Assembly: GCA_031213475.1 (NCBI GenBank)
Contig: JARUPZ010000021.1
Location: 3,431,545 to 3,495,544, forward strand
Direction: 5' to 3'
Length of the DNA stretch: 64,000 nucleotides
Source of the DNA: Nereocystis luetkeana
Taxonomy: Eukaryota > Sar > Phaeophyceae > Laminariales > Laminariaceae
Notes under the pieces: model-generated
Seen by the model: the letters and a program-made list of their open reading frames with translations, nothing else
Database searches by the model: none
Told to the model about the DNA's origin: nothing
Shown here: piece after piece, positions 23,840-34,869 of the stretch
Numbering within the stretch: position 1 is the stretch's first letter
How the letters are laid out: every line of letters starts with the position of its first letter
Position numbers and translations under genes: made by a program

Positions 23840-25735
23840 CAGAAACCTAGGACCATCTGAGTACTACAAACCCAAGGATCGTTTTGGGTGACAACACGAA
23901 CGCGCAAACGGCCCTTCCATTCATGGGAAAAAGTCTTGCAAGGTACCAGGTGCATGATACCAGGTACTGGTATGTTTTATTCCAAGTCGACTCGGACTTG
24001 GAGCCGTAGCTCTAAACAATAAACGGTTGCGAGGGTACCGCAAGCAGTACAAACGTAAAAGCGGGCACACACGGAGATCTCGCGTTCAGAAGGCGCACAG
24101 CAAGCAGTGGCTCTGTCGTCTCTACTCAGTCCGACAGAAAATATTCGCGCCGCTTGGAATATACAGGATCTTCTGCAGCAACGACGTCGCGCCAATCTCA
24201 TCTGTCTGCTCGGTACGCACGAAGGGTTTTTTTTCCGGGGGGGGGAATAACCAGTTCGATACCTCAATGGGAGCAAAGCCACGGGGGCCTAACGTCGATT
24301 GCAGCATCGGCTACACGAACCAGCCCTCGGCTGCTGGGTTTCTCCGAGCGTAGCAACCACAATGCAAGGAGTTTCGGTCCAGACACGCGCGCAGCAAAGC
24401 AACGAATACTACCCGGGCTGCTGCGCACTCTCATTATTGTAGTATATATGACATACCAGGTATTCCATAAAGCTATCCATCGCAATGTGAGGACCGTTGT
24501 CGTACAAGCAAAAAGACCAGTCGGTCTATACATTTCCGTCCGTAGTGGCACTTGGCCGAAAAGACCGCCGAAAAGACCGCTATACGTACCTGCCTCCTAC
24601 GTACGAATAGAATGCGCAGTAATTGCAAGGTTTAGCATGGAAATCGGGGGACGCAGCGTGGCTGGCCCCCACGTGGTCCCGGTTCAAAGAAGCTTTATTT
24701 TCCTATCTGCATGAAACGCTACCCTAACCCCCACCCCCCCCCCGCCCAAACCCTACCCTACTACCCATAAAAAGTACCTGGTAGGAAATATGTCCGGAAA
24801 AAAAGGCTAAAACCCATGCTAAAGTATTATTGCTGGAAAGAATGGGGACAATTTTAAAACGAAAAAGACGAATACGCCCCGACTGCTATTAATAGAATAC
24901 TTTCCTCTCAGATCTTGGTAAAATGGTGTAGAGAAGGCTACATAGTGGTGGTGGTGGTGGTGGTGGTGGCCGTTTACATTTGGTTAATGTAACACCCGTC
25001 AAAGACAGTCTCTGACCTTGCCGAACACCGCCTTCATCGGGCCGTCGCAGTTGATCAGGCTCTTCTTTTCCGGCTGCTGTAGATTCTTCTCCTTGATGTA
25101 CACCCATCTGGACGAGCAACACAGCAGTACGCCGAGAGGGGTATAATACGCCGCTTGAGTTACATATTCCCGGGGAGTTCTTCCACTCCAGAGTTATTGT
25201 TCGAGCCTGTACTTTGACCACTGACGAGATAATGACAACGAGTTAACCCTGTTAGTACTGCTGTAAGTGTACAGAAACGTGTATTCACTCTGTCCCTACA
25301 TATAAGGAACGTTAGTATACTACAGTAGCATTCAATACAAACGGTCGTTATATTAGGGACTTAGTGGTTTTTCCACTCTTAATTCAAGTAATTTGTCCCC
25401 GAAATGGGAGTGCAGTCCCAAAGGGGGCTAGTGTGATATGAACAAGAACAGCAGCAGCGGCAGCAACAATAACTGCAACAGCAACAGGACACAGTCGAGG
25501 CAGGGGTAACGAAACAGTATCATGAGGGTCCGCGAGCAAGAAATAGCCCCGTAAAAAAAACGAGGCTCGCATTTTTCGAGACGGTGAGAAAAGGTTGGAT
25601 TAAGAAATCCTGCTCGGCGGCGGAAGCTACATTAAACCCTACCACTCTACGTAAGTCATATAAGGCACATCTTGACCTTCAGTGGCTATCTAATGTCCCA
25701 GATATTTACGATCAGACTGTCAAGTAGTAGCCCAC
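23840..25735. other. No recognised gene
   Basis: No exon that I can support. A (GGT)n stretch lies at 24949-24970 and a degenerate TTAA-hairpin arm at about 25381-25425. Confidence 0.35.
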
Positions 25736-25740
25736 TGCTC

Positions 25741-25810
25741 AGGTTGGCGTCACGCTAAGGTATCAGCGCTGATTGAGGTTGGCGTCACGCTAAGGTATCA
25801 GCGCTGATTG
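25741..25810. repeat. 35 bp direct duplication
   Basis: AGGTTGGCGTCACGCTAAGG followed by TATCAGCGCTGATTG occurs twice in tandem, next to the 3' end of LINE-3. Confidence 0.9.
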
Positions 25811-26650
25811 AAGGAGGCGTTTCCTGGTGGCGGGCCCATACTGCTGTGCCTCCTTTGGGACTTGAGGAAGGGGCGAACTCGTTTGTTGCTTGCCTTAGTA
25901 ATTTGGCCGTTGACCACGCATCCCTTTCGAGACGGAGCACCGTTCCTACTCCTACTAGAGACTCCTTCTACAGCGCTCGGACGCGCATTGCGTTGTTTCC
26001 ATATATCAGGTACAACATACCAGGTAGAAACTTTTTGCCATCCCCTTCCTGATTCGCTCCCTGTGACCATCATCTATCTCCTAGAATAGCGATCGTTTTC
26101 TCGCTGCTATCTAGTGTACCAAACTCCTCCGTGTCACGTTCGCCTATTTCCCTCATTTCTTCTAACACATCCCGTTCCTCCTTGTACATTTCACATCCTC
26201 CTACTACTGTACGCGAGTTCTACTTTGTATTGCTTTGCCACACGGGAGCATCTCTGCATCTACGTCCTCCTCCTCCCGGCTACTGGTATATCTCTTTCCT
26301 CTTCCTGGCAGGTCCAGGTCCCCTACACGAAATCGCATTTCCAGCGTTTTCGCGAAGTCCAGTGGGTCGTGCGAATACGTTTTCATTTATATCCCTTCGC
26401 TTAACCCCCCGTATATCTCTACGCGTTTCTCCGATTTCACTCTGTTTCTTAGCGCCATCATACGTACCCGTTCCCTTATTTCTGTACTTTCTTCTACTGT
26501 ACTTATTTCTGTCTTGTACCCCCCAAACTTCGCTGCGGGCATCATCTCTTCTTGGTTCCCTCCTATACCCTCCCAAACTTTCTCAGCTACGCTATCCCAC
26601 CCTATCCTAGATGGTTCTAAATGTGACAATTTTTTCGGGGAATAAGCTGC
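25800..26650 (-). pseudogene. LINE-3 reverse transcriptase 3' part, decayed
   Basis: Minus-strand frames in succession read EKVWEGIGGNQ, ERVRMMALRNRVKSEKRVEI, PLDFAKTLEMRFRVGDLDLP, GKRYTSSREEEDVDAEMLPC, DSSEKTIAILGDR-like and SRNGAPSRKGCVVNGQ. The order and the Cys-containing block fit the region after the polymerase of a non-LTR element. Stops and frame changes show decay. Pieces of the same element recur at 11962, 45600, 53215 and 58268. Confidence 0.65.
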
Positions 26651-26654
26651 TGCT

Positions 26655-28369
26655 GCTGTTGCTGCTGTTGCTTTGATGCCTAAATTTGTACCAGGTATTC
26701 GATAGGGCTCGAGGTGGCCGTGTGGTCGAAGACGGAAAGTGAATAATTAAAACTCTATTTTCAGTACGAACTAGTTAAATTGAAATTCAGCTCCATTTTA
26801 TTCTTTTGAAATCACGTATCGGCATCCCCGATACTAAATTATCTTGCCTATGTTAGACCTATGCCAACGGAAACGCAAAGTCCTAAGGTTTTCTTTCAAA
26901 TATATTACTTTCAAAGAACAGCCTAAAAATCCCTCGTATCGCCGCTGTGGGAGAAAAGAGAAAAAATGTTTGTTTTTTTTTGTTTTTTGTTCCAACGGCT
27001 GCAGGCGGCGCAATTTTTTTTTCTGGTTGCAAATTGTCAACACGCTGATATAAACCAGCTCGTGCGACGATTGACGCTCGATCTCGACATATAGACTCAG
27101 CCCAGGGCCAACCCGCTCGGTGTCCGGCAAGGCCAACGACATAACAGATGACGGCCTCGAAAATATCAGGTGGATCCATGGTCTAGGGGGCGAGAGCTTG
27201 CCGGCGACGTCCTACGGTATATCCTCCCAAACCTCAAAAAAGGCCTACCAGGTATTTTTAGCCATTCGAGACGGATGGAGAAGTTTTGTCTTCTGTTTTG
27301 TGCACACCAGCGGCCAATTGTTTTTTCATCATACGCCTGGTCAGCTCCCGCCACATGACCCCGGCCATGGTGTGAAGACGGTGATCCTAGGGTGGGTCGG
27401 AGCCCCTAACGAGTGCGCTCTGTTCAGAATTCATGACGCAGTCGTTGGTTTTGTCGATCGATGTATGTCAAGGACTCGGAACCTCGTCGCTTCGAAACAA
27501 AGATCGGTCTGAGTTTTTCTCAAGCCGATGTTGGCCCAACATCGGCCTACTTTTTTCGGGCCTTTCCAAAAGTTTGGACCCTTTTTTTTCTAATACACGT
27601 GCCCATAGGAACCGTGTTCTGGAACAAAGTTGGAGGGTATACATATCTTTGAAATTCAAACTTTTTATTGATTCGTACTTCGCTTTCTTTCCCATTGGCA
27701 TAGGTCGTATTTCGCTTTCTTTCCCATTGGCATAGGTCTTTAAAATGTCAAGTTTTCTAAAAGTCACAAAGTTTTTGAAAATTCAAGTTTAGGTATGGTT
27801 GAAATGCGAAGGAGGAACTTAACTTCGTGCTCGCTCTTTTCTGATTGCTCAGATTTTGTACTCGCAACGCCAGCCGCTTGCTGTTCTGTCACGCTTCCAG
27901 TGTAACGGCGATTGTTTGTCGCCCCCTGCTTATGGAGCGCCGCAGCTATGACACTCGCACGTATCTGGTGGCCCCCATATCGTATCAACCGGGAACATGC
28001 AACCTTCCAAACCTCGACAGATCATGATCTATCTATCTGTGTGTCTACTGCTGTAGATCATCCGTCAATGGTTAGTTTCTCACACCTATCTGCCGTCGTG
28101 AAAGGTTGGTTGTGTGCAGGAGCTGCACAGTACAGATCCAACCCACAGAGAAGCATACGCAGTTACTGCTGTAGTGCAAGTCAGTAGGTCATGTGTCATG
28201 CAGCTCTGTTACGGCCCTATATACGAGTATACACGATCGACTTTTTGCACTCACACTTCTTTCATGACCAAGGGCCTTGTGGTCTTTGCCGTGCGGGTCA
28301 AAACCTGAAGGGCGGGAGAGAGCGCGACGAGACTCTTGCCTGCTGACATGTTCTCTCGGAGGAGAGCTG

Positions 28370-28415
<46 letters not shown>

Positions 28416-29745
28416 TGCTGCCGCTGCTGTGTTAGTTGTTGAAGGTTGTTGCGTGTCGTGTGGTACTACAGTCTGTAGTGTACGTGGTGTATGTTGTGTT
28501 TGTTGTGTTTGTTGTGTTCCGTGTTCTGTGTTCTGTGTTCGTTCTGAGAATGGGTTTCAGTACAAATGGAAGGTACTTTTTTCAAGGGGCATGGGGATCG
28601 CTTATTATTACGAAACGGCTGAAAAGAAAAGAAAAAAAAAACTGCTCGCTTGCTCGAACGCAAAGAAAGATGTCAGGATTTTAGGAGAAAGTATTTTTTT
28701 TATCCCCTTGACAACTTCTACTGTCAGTGATTATAACTTTGCCTTGGCATGCGTTGTGATTGACACGAATATACTATTAATACCAGGTATGTGGGGAAGA
28801 CCCCCAGGTTCGACTCGACGTCTATGGCACTTCCCTTTCTGAAGAGTAGGGTAGCGTGTAGGACACGCCAGGTAGGTTTTGGTATAGGATCGGTACGGAC
28901 GATCCCACGAAAAATCCATCAACGATGATGGAGCAGAAGAGTGTGTGTGCAAGGCACGGGCCTTGCATTCCAATCTGCAGTGACTACTTGTCACACGGGA
29001 CAATGTCACTGCTGACGACATCTATCTCTGCTGACAACAACAAATAGTCCAGGAATGAATATGGGTGACCACAGCAGTCGTACAACAAGATACGGATATC
29101 CACGACCTCGGCGAATGGTGGGACCTCCGCGGGACAATACCCATGCGACGGTCTGGTCGAGAACCTGGAACCCACATCGCCCCCCAATGTGTGAACGCGT
29201 AGTGCTGGAAAACCCAGTACCGCCTTTGAACATTTAAGAAGAATGGCCTGATCGAGAACCTGGAAACCACAGGTAGGTACAACAGTATATAGTATTACAT
29301 ACTGTAGTATATAGGTTTTAGTGTAAAACAATGGGCCGCTGACACCCTTGACCACACGTCGTTTGGTGGTTTCTTGCTTTGCATCATCACAGAATCATCT
29401 CTTGACACAACAACAAGATTAGTAATTATTGATGATGAATAAATCGTGTTTCTCAACCTTCTCTCTGTTTTAGATAGATGGAACACAGAGAAAAGATCAA
29501 TCAAGTCGAACTCCAAAAAATAACGTCGACAAAACGCTGTAATATAACGTTGTTGCCAAATTTGTGGAGGCAAAAGAGTTCCCAACAGTAGTAGTAGTTA
29601 GTAGTGGTTATTAATTGGTTGCAAAAGAAAACTGGTCGTTCCTCTCCCCTTTTGAATGCGCTGGGCACACACCCTGGACAATTCCTATTTCAATATAGTC
29701 TAGTCTATTTAAAATATTATGTCTACAATTGTTTCAGGAGGCTGT
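26655..29745. other. No recognised gene
   Basis: Contains a 31 bp tandem duplication at 27679-27740 and a (CTG)n at 28373-28430. A plus-strand frame of 130 codons at 27120-27512 has no motif I recognise. The minus strand there has coding-like fragments but no intact frame. Confidence 0.35.
28373..28430. repeat. (CTG)n microsatellite
   Basis: About 19 CTG units with a few substitutions. Confidence 0.95.
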
Positions 29746-29752
29746 GTGTGTT

Positions 29753-30108
29753 AATTGGATTAAACGGCGGGATCTTTGGTGCGTCGGAACCGTATACATA
29801 CGTCCGTACGCTGGCCTACCCGCTTCGTTTCATTACCTGGGGAACCAGGGAGATGTGTTTTTTTAGGTGTGCACGCGCAAGCGTTTCTGTAAAAAAAGCG
29901 TTCGAAGTGAGGTTCGAACCCGTGACCTGGACGACGTCAGATGTGAAGGTATTGCTTATATACTGAGCTATAGGGGTAAACGACCGATCGATTACCCACA
30001 GCCCAAGGTAATCCTTATAACACTCTCCCCCCCTCTGAACGGCGGGGTCTTTGGGGCGTCGGAACCGTATGTATACATCCGTACGCTGACCTACCCGCTT
30101 TTGTCTTG
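29753..30108 (-). repeat. tRNA-like (SINE-type) unit between ~75 bp direct repeats
   Basis: The minus strand at about 29895-29985 reads TATAGCTCAGT (A box), an anticodon-like loop TTCACAT (CAC, Val) and CACGGGTTCGAACC (B box). The arms are imperfect, so it is a tRNA-derived sequence, not a working tRNA. It is enclosed by two copies of a ~75 bp sequence (CGGCGGGATCTTTGGTGCGT and CGGCGGGGTCTTTGGGGCGT, then GTCGGAACCGTAT). Confidence 0.55.
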
Positions 30109-30119
30109 ACAATTGGTTT

Positions 30120-31065
30120 TGGCGACTGTGTGTCTATTATTATTGATTGAAATTGTCCATACAATCGATTTCGGCGATTGTCCATTAATTGGAATTTTGG
30201 CCAGACCACCAACAATGTTTTCGGTGATTGTCTATGAATTGGAATCGTATAGACAATACATTTCGAAGACCATCTAATAATTGGAATTGTGTGAGCAATA
30301 GGTCTCGAGTGTTATGAATTGGAATTGTTTAGACAACTAACTGTGATTGCGGAGACTGGTAATTAATACCAGGTAGGTATTATCCAGCAAATTGATTTCG
30401 GGTGCTGGCCCAAAAATTGGAATTGACCGGACAATTGATTTCGGGGGTTGTCCACTAACTGAAAATGTCCAGACAGCAACAATTGATTTCGGGAGCTATC
30501 TATCAATTGGATTTGTCTGAACAATTGATTTCGGATGCTGCTTATTAAATGGAATTGTCCAAGCAATTAATCGTTTTCGGGTGCTGATAATTAAATGGGA
30601 TTGTCCAAACAGACTTCGGCGACTGGAAAGTAGTTGGAATTGTCTGCACAATTCATTTCAGATGCCGCGCAAGAAATCAATTGCTCCATAAAATTTAATG
30701 TCATGGGCGTGTACCGATGAATTGTGTTACGATAGACACTCCCCGGGTTGAATTGATACTACTCGTGATATGCCACAATGAAGCACCTTTCAAATGATGG
30801 AGTACAGAGGGAAATTCCCGATCCGGTTGTAGAGGCAATACTAGCATGGTGGTATTGTTGTGTACTGACCAAATCAACTGTAGTTTTTCAAGTAGCTGCC
30901 GGTTTTCAAATAACACAGCCCTCTTAAATTCGATAGTCATGAAAGTTCCAAATAATAGTAGATCGCTTGCGGAACCAATTGCCCGGACAATTCCAATCAA
31001 TGGGCGGTCTTTCAAAGCAGTTGCCTCGACAAGTCCAATTCATGTAAACTACCCTAAATCAGTTG
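30120..31065. repeat. Diverged ~55 bp repeat array, left block
   Basis: Repeated cores ATTGGAATTGTC and GACAATTGATTTCGG recur at about 55-60 bp spacing with heavy divergence. Near 30.95-31.05 kb the orientation flips (GGACAATTCCAATCAA). Confidence 0.75.
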
Positions 31066-31074
31066 TTGGACAGA

Positions 31075-32275
31075 CTTAAGAGGGGTCTCCCTGATTCGAG
31101 CATCATTGCTGAGCTCGGAGGCTGCTTGCGAGAGACTCGGGACACGTGGGGCGTGACGAAGGAAGCGATGGAGGGCATCGTCCTCGAATCTTGGTTGGAA
31201 TGGAGCCTGTGGGTGCAGAGGGGGACCTGGTCCCAAGGCCTCCTGAGGCCGACATGTTGGCTGCGCATGACGCCGTAACCACCAACTCCCGGAAGGCTCA
31301 ACAGACGTTGGGCAAGCTGGTGAATCAGGATCGGCACGCTGCACACACAGCCTCGCTGGAGGAGCTACCGGAGATTGCACGCCCACCTGGACCAGGCGAC
31401 CCGCTGGGGGGTGGAGCGAGACCAAGGTCTTCGCCAAAGCTCGCTACAGGAGTCTACAAGGGGCAGGAGCCGCTGCTTGCCTTCGGGCGCGGCCAACAGA
31501 CTCGCTCCGTGTCATACCAGCAGCGGAGTTCGTGGGCATGGGGAGGCGCTTCATGGGCATCGAGGAGCACTTGGCAGTGAGGTGCCCCTGCTGCGACGCA
31601 GTCAACGTAGACACACGCCACGCACGCATCTGCCCCAGAGCAGGGGCACAGGTGAACCAGCATTAACCGTTGGTTCACGCGATCTCCCGCATGCTGAAGC
31701 GGCTGGGAATCCCACACCAAGAGGTAGAGAGCGGTGAACCAATCCCTGCAGACCGGAACCTGCGGATGGAGATCGTTGTTAATAGAGGAGGTCTTCGGGA
31801 CGCTCCTAACATGGAATACAGGGAAACGTCCATCCTGCTGGACGTCGCCCATGCGGACCCGCAAGCGCAGGTCCAATTGCGAGGGGGCAGTGCTGATCAC
31901 GATGGATCAGCTACCTCTACCTCCGAGGCGCGCAAGCGCCAACACTACGCGCGTCCGGGGCATGTGTCCTAGCCACCTTAGCGGTGGAAAGCTTTGGGCG
32001 CCTCGGGGTAGGGGGCAGCAAATTCATTGACCAGCTGGCAGCTAGCGTCATGGGGGGCAGGGATGGTGGGTCGATGGCAAGGAAGGGGGTGTTGAAGGAA
32101 CGCCTGCTCCAATTCGTCTCGGTGGCCACCCGGGTCGCCATTTCGAGGAGGGTGTCGTGCTTCAAGCTCCAGCTTAGGGACCGCCAGGATTGGAGGTACA
32201 GGGGGGGGGGGGACGACAGACCCACGCCGATGGCGTGGGGATGGAGCTTGGATGTAGCTTGGGATTTAATAATAT
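31075..32275 (+). pseudogene. LINE-2 reverse transcriptase C-terminal region, decayed
   Basis: Frames on the plus strand give, in order, RVIPAAEFVGMGRRFMG, a zinc-knuckle-like CPCCDAVNVDTRHARIC, MLKRLGIPHQEVE, ETSILLDVAHADPQAQV, SEARKRQHYARPGHVS and VATRVAISRRVSCFKL. This is the conserved C-terminal region of a second non-LTR retrotransposon type. At least one stop after GAQVNQH and several frame changes make it inactive. It interrupts the ~55 bp repeat array. Confidence 0.7.
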
Positions 32276-32454
32276 AACGTAATGAGAAGGAAGGAGCAAG
32301 GGCAGCAAACGGAGTAGACAAGCCGAAAGTTGGCACAGAAGGGAGAAATACTTGGTGCGTGGGTTTCCTTTTGTTTCCGACGTTTTCTTCTTTGGGGAAA
32401 GCTATGAGTGATCAATGTTGAAGATCATGCTGCACTTTGTCGGATGGTATGAGG

Positions 32455-32850
32455 AATAACAATTGTTAGATCACAATGCCAATTAATAGGCAGCCTGTGA
32501 AATCGTTTGTCAGCACAATTCCAATCAATAGGCAGCCCCCGAGATCATTTGTCTGGACAATTCCAATTACCTAAAAGCACCTAATAACATCAATTGTTCA
32601 GACAATTCCAATTAATGGGCAAGTCTCTGAAATCATTTGTCCGGGCAATTTCATTGATGAGAGTCTCCAAAATTATTTATCCGGACAACTCCATTTGTTG
32701 GACGGTTACCATATATCGATTGTCCGAACAAATCCAATTCATAGACAGTTTCCAAGATCAGTCGTCTAAGCAACTTCAATTGCTAGACAGTCTTTGACAT
32801 CACTTGCCCGGACAGTTCCAATTACTAGACAACTTCGTGACTCTGCTGTA
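32455..32850. repeat. Diverged ~55 bp repeat array, inverted block
   Basis: The same cores as the 30.1 kb block in the opposite orientation (GGACAATTCCAATTA, ATTTGTCCGG). Confidence 0.75.
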
Positions 32851-33069
32851 GGGGCAATAGTCTATAGGTCTATTGTCCGAGGCAGAAGCAGAAAAAGGCG
32901 GGACGTGTACATCAACTTTAACTTTGTTTTTTATGTCCGCACGTAGGGCGTTTTTTATACCGCCTATATGGCCCATATGTGCTCAGATGTAAATCATTAA
33001 CAAAACGTGTCACGAAACAAAGTAATCCGTATGCACCGAGATAATCCGTATGCACTGATATTTAGACAT

Positions 33070-33550
33070 GGACGGGCAATTGATTCTGGAGACTGCCTGC
33101 CTATATGGCATCATCTGAAGATGTGTTTTTTGGATATTTTGTATTTATTTGTAGAAATTTGCCCGGATAATTGATTTCGTATACTGTCTATTAATTGAAA
33201 TTGCCCAGACAATTGATTTCGAAGGCCCTCTGCTGATTGAAGTTGTCCGGGCAATTGATTTTGGAGCCTGTGTACAAATTGGAACTGTCGGGGCAATTGA
33301 TCCGGGAGACTTCTAATAATTGGAAATGTCGGCACAAATAATTTTGGCGGCAGTCTAATAACTGAAAATTCTGGGCAACTAATTCGGGGGGGCGTCTGCC
33401 AATTGGAATTGTCGGGACAATTGGCTCAGGAGACGGTCTGTTAATTGGAATTGGCCAGACAATTAATATAGGAGAAGGCCCACCAATTAATTGGAATTGT
33501 CCGAACCATTGATTGCGGCGACTGCCTATAAGATGGAGTTGTCTGGGCAA
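33070..33550. repeat. Diverged ~55 bp repeat array, right block
   Basis: Returns to the left-block orientation (ATTGGAATTGTCGGGACAAT). A short CCCTAACCCTGACC stretch follows at about 33690-33730. Confidence 0.75.
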
Positions 33551-34179
33551 TAGGGCCAGGTAGGGGTCATTCAATAGAAATTGGAGGACCTTTAACAATC
33601 TGGGAGAAGGGATCTTTAGGTTGGTAGGCTGGTAGGCTATTCGGATGTTTTGGTTCCTGTTGGGATCAAGGCACGGGCGAAGACCCAACCCAACCCCTGA
33701 CTCTAACCCTAACCCTGACCCTGACCCCAAACCGCAGCCGAAACGGGCCAAAACTCGCCATAAACGAGGCTACGCCGAGTTTGCATCGAACCAGGAACTT
33801 TCTCAGATGCGGACGACGATTCCGAAGTGCAGACCACGCTACACATTTTTCAAGTAAAAAACATCCCTAAAGATCCCTTCTCCCAGACTGCTAAACCTAC
33901 TCGTTGCCTGGATAACAGAGCTCAATGCCTTTCAATTAACTGGAATTAGGGACCACAATAAACATTAAATTTGCTATAGGAAGCTATTATTAATAAAAGA
34001 CACTTGTCCACGGTGTGAAAAAAACGCAGAACGGATATGTAAGCTGGTATCGGCTGGCTCTGCCTGCATGGCTGTTGCTATGGTTTTGGTGGTACACATG
34101 TATACGTGGGTACACGGCGCGCGACTGCTGTTTGGTGTGGTTATGCAATCGGTCAAGCTGTTCCTTCTTCATGGCTCGG

Positions 34180-34365
34180 CCGAGTGGGACGGGGTTCTAT
34201 TTTTTCGGCTTTGCGAACGCGCCGCACCGGCCACGCGGGGTCTATAGCGACGGCGAGGCCCGGCGGGCGCGCGCCCAGGCCGATTCCCCGCCGGCCGAGC
34301 CCGGCGACGACGAGACCGCCCTGGAGGCCGCGGAGCGAAAACGCGGCGCCGGGCGAAAAAAAACA
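34180..34365 (+). other. GC-rich island, possible exon
   Basis: A sharply GC-rich block inside AT-richer DNA. The plus frame reads VYSDGEARRARAQADSPP and EPGDDETALEAAERKRGAGR, an acidic then basic peptide of the kind seen in real proteins. Splice borders are unclear and nothing flanking supports a gene. It may be an exon, transferred DNA or chance. Confidence 0.25.
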
Positions 34366-34869
34366 CAATGGATAATTGTACTCAACTTGTACCTGGTACT
34401 CTTCAATGTATGCCGGTAAATGTATACCCTGTGATACTAAAACAAGCGTTTCAAGAGCCGTCGACACAGTCAACTACGACAGGTACGACTTATAAGAGGG
34501 TTTATCGCCCGCCGTAAAAACGAAAGCACACGGACAATCCTGTGGTATGAGCAAGACGGGAGAGTAGGAGTTATAGTGCATGAAATTTTGTGACAAATGC
34601 GAAAAAAAAACGAGGCACGCAAGGGGCCCCACCCATCACAACACACACCTACAATAACACCAGTTGTTATGATGCATACCAGGTACATACATGCAGCATG
34701 CTCGCGCGCACGCGGTGATGCTGGGGTCATTGTGCAGAGTGTACGCCTGAAGCACGCAGGTGCGAGGAAGGAAGGAAAAACAGGAATAAGAGCAAAAGAC
34801 ACCGTCAGGTTCTCGGTTGTAAAGCAATGCTCATTACTTGCTCGTGTATAGGTCCACAAAGCGAGCCGT

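Noticed and set aside
29895..29985. Functional tRNA-Val (CAC) gene
   Set aside because: Anticodon and T stems contain mismatches; best read as a tRNA-derived relic.
30120..33550. CRISPR-like spaced repeats
   Set aside because: Repeats are highly diverged, flip orientation and have no constant spacing.
33690..33730. Interstitial telomere (CCCTAA)n
   Set aside because: Only two or three imperfect units (CCCTAACCCTGACC), too short to call.
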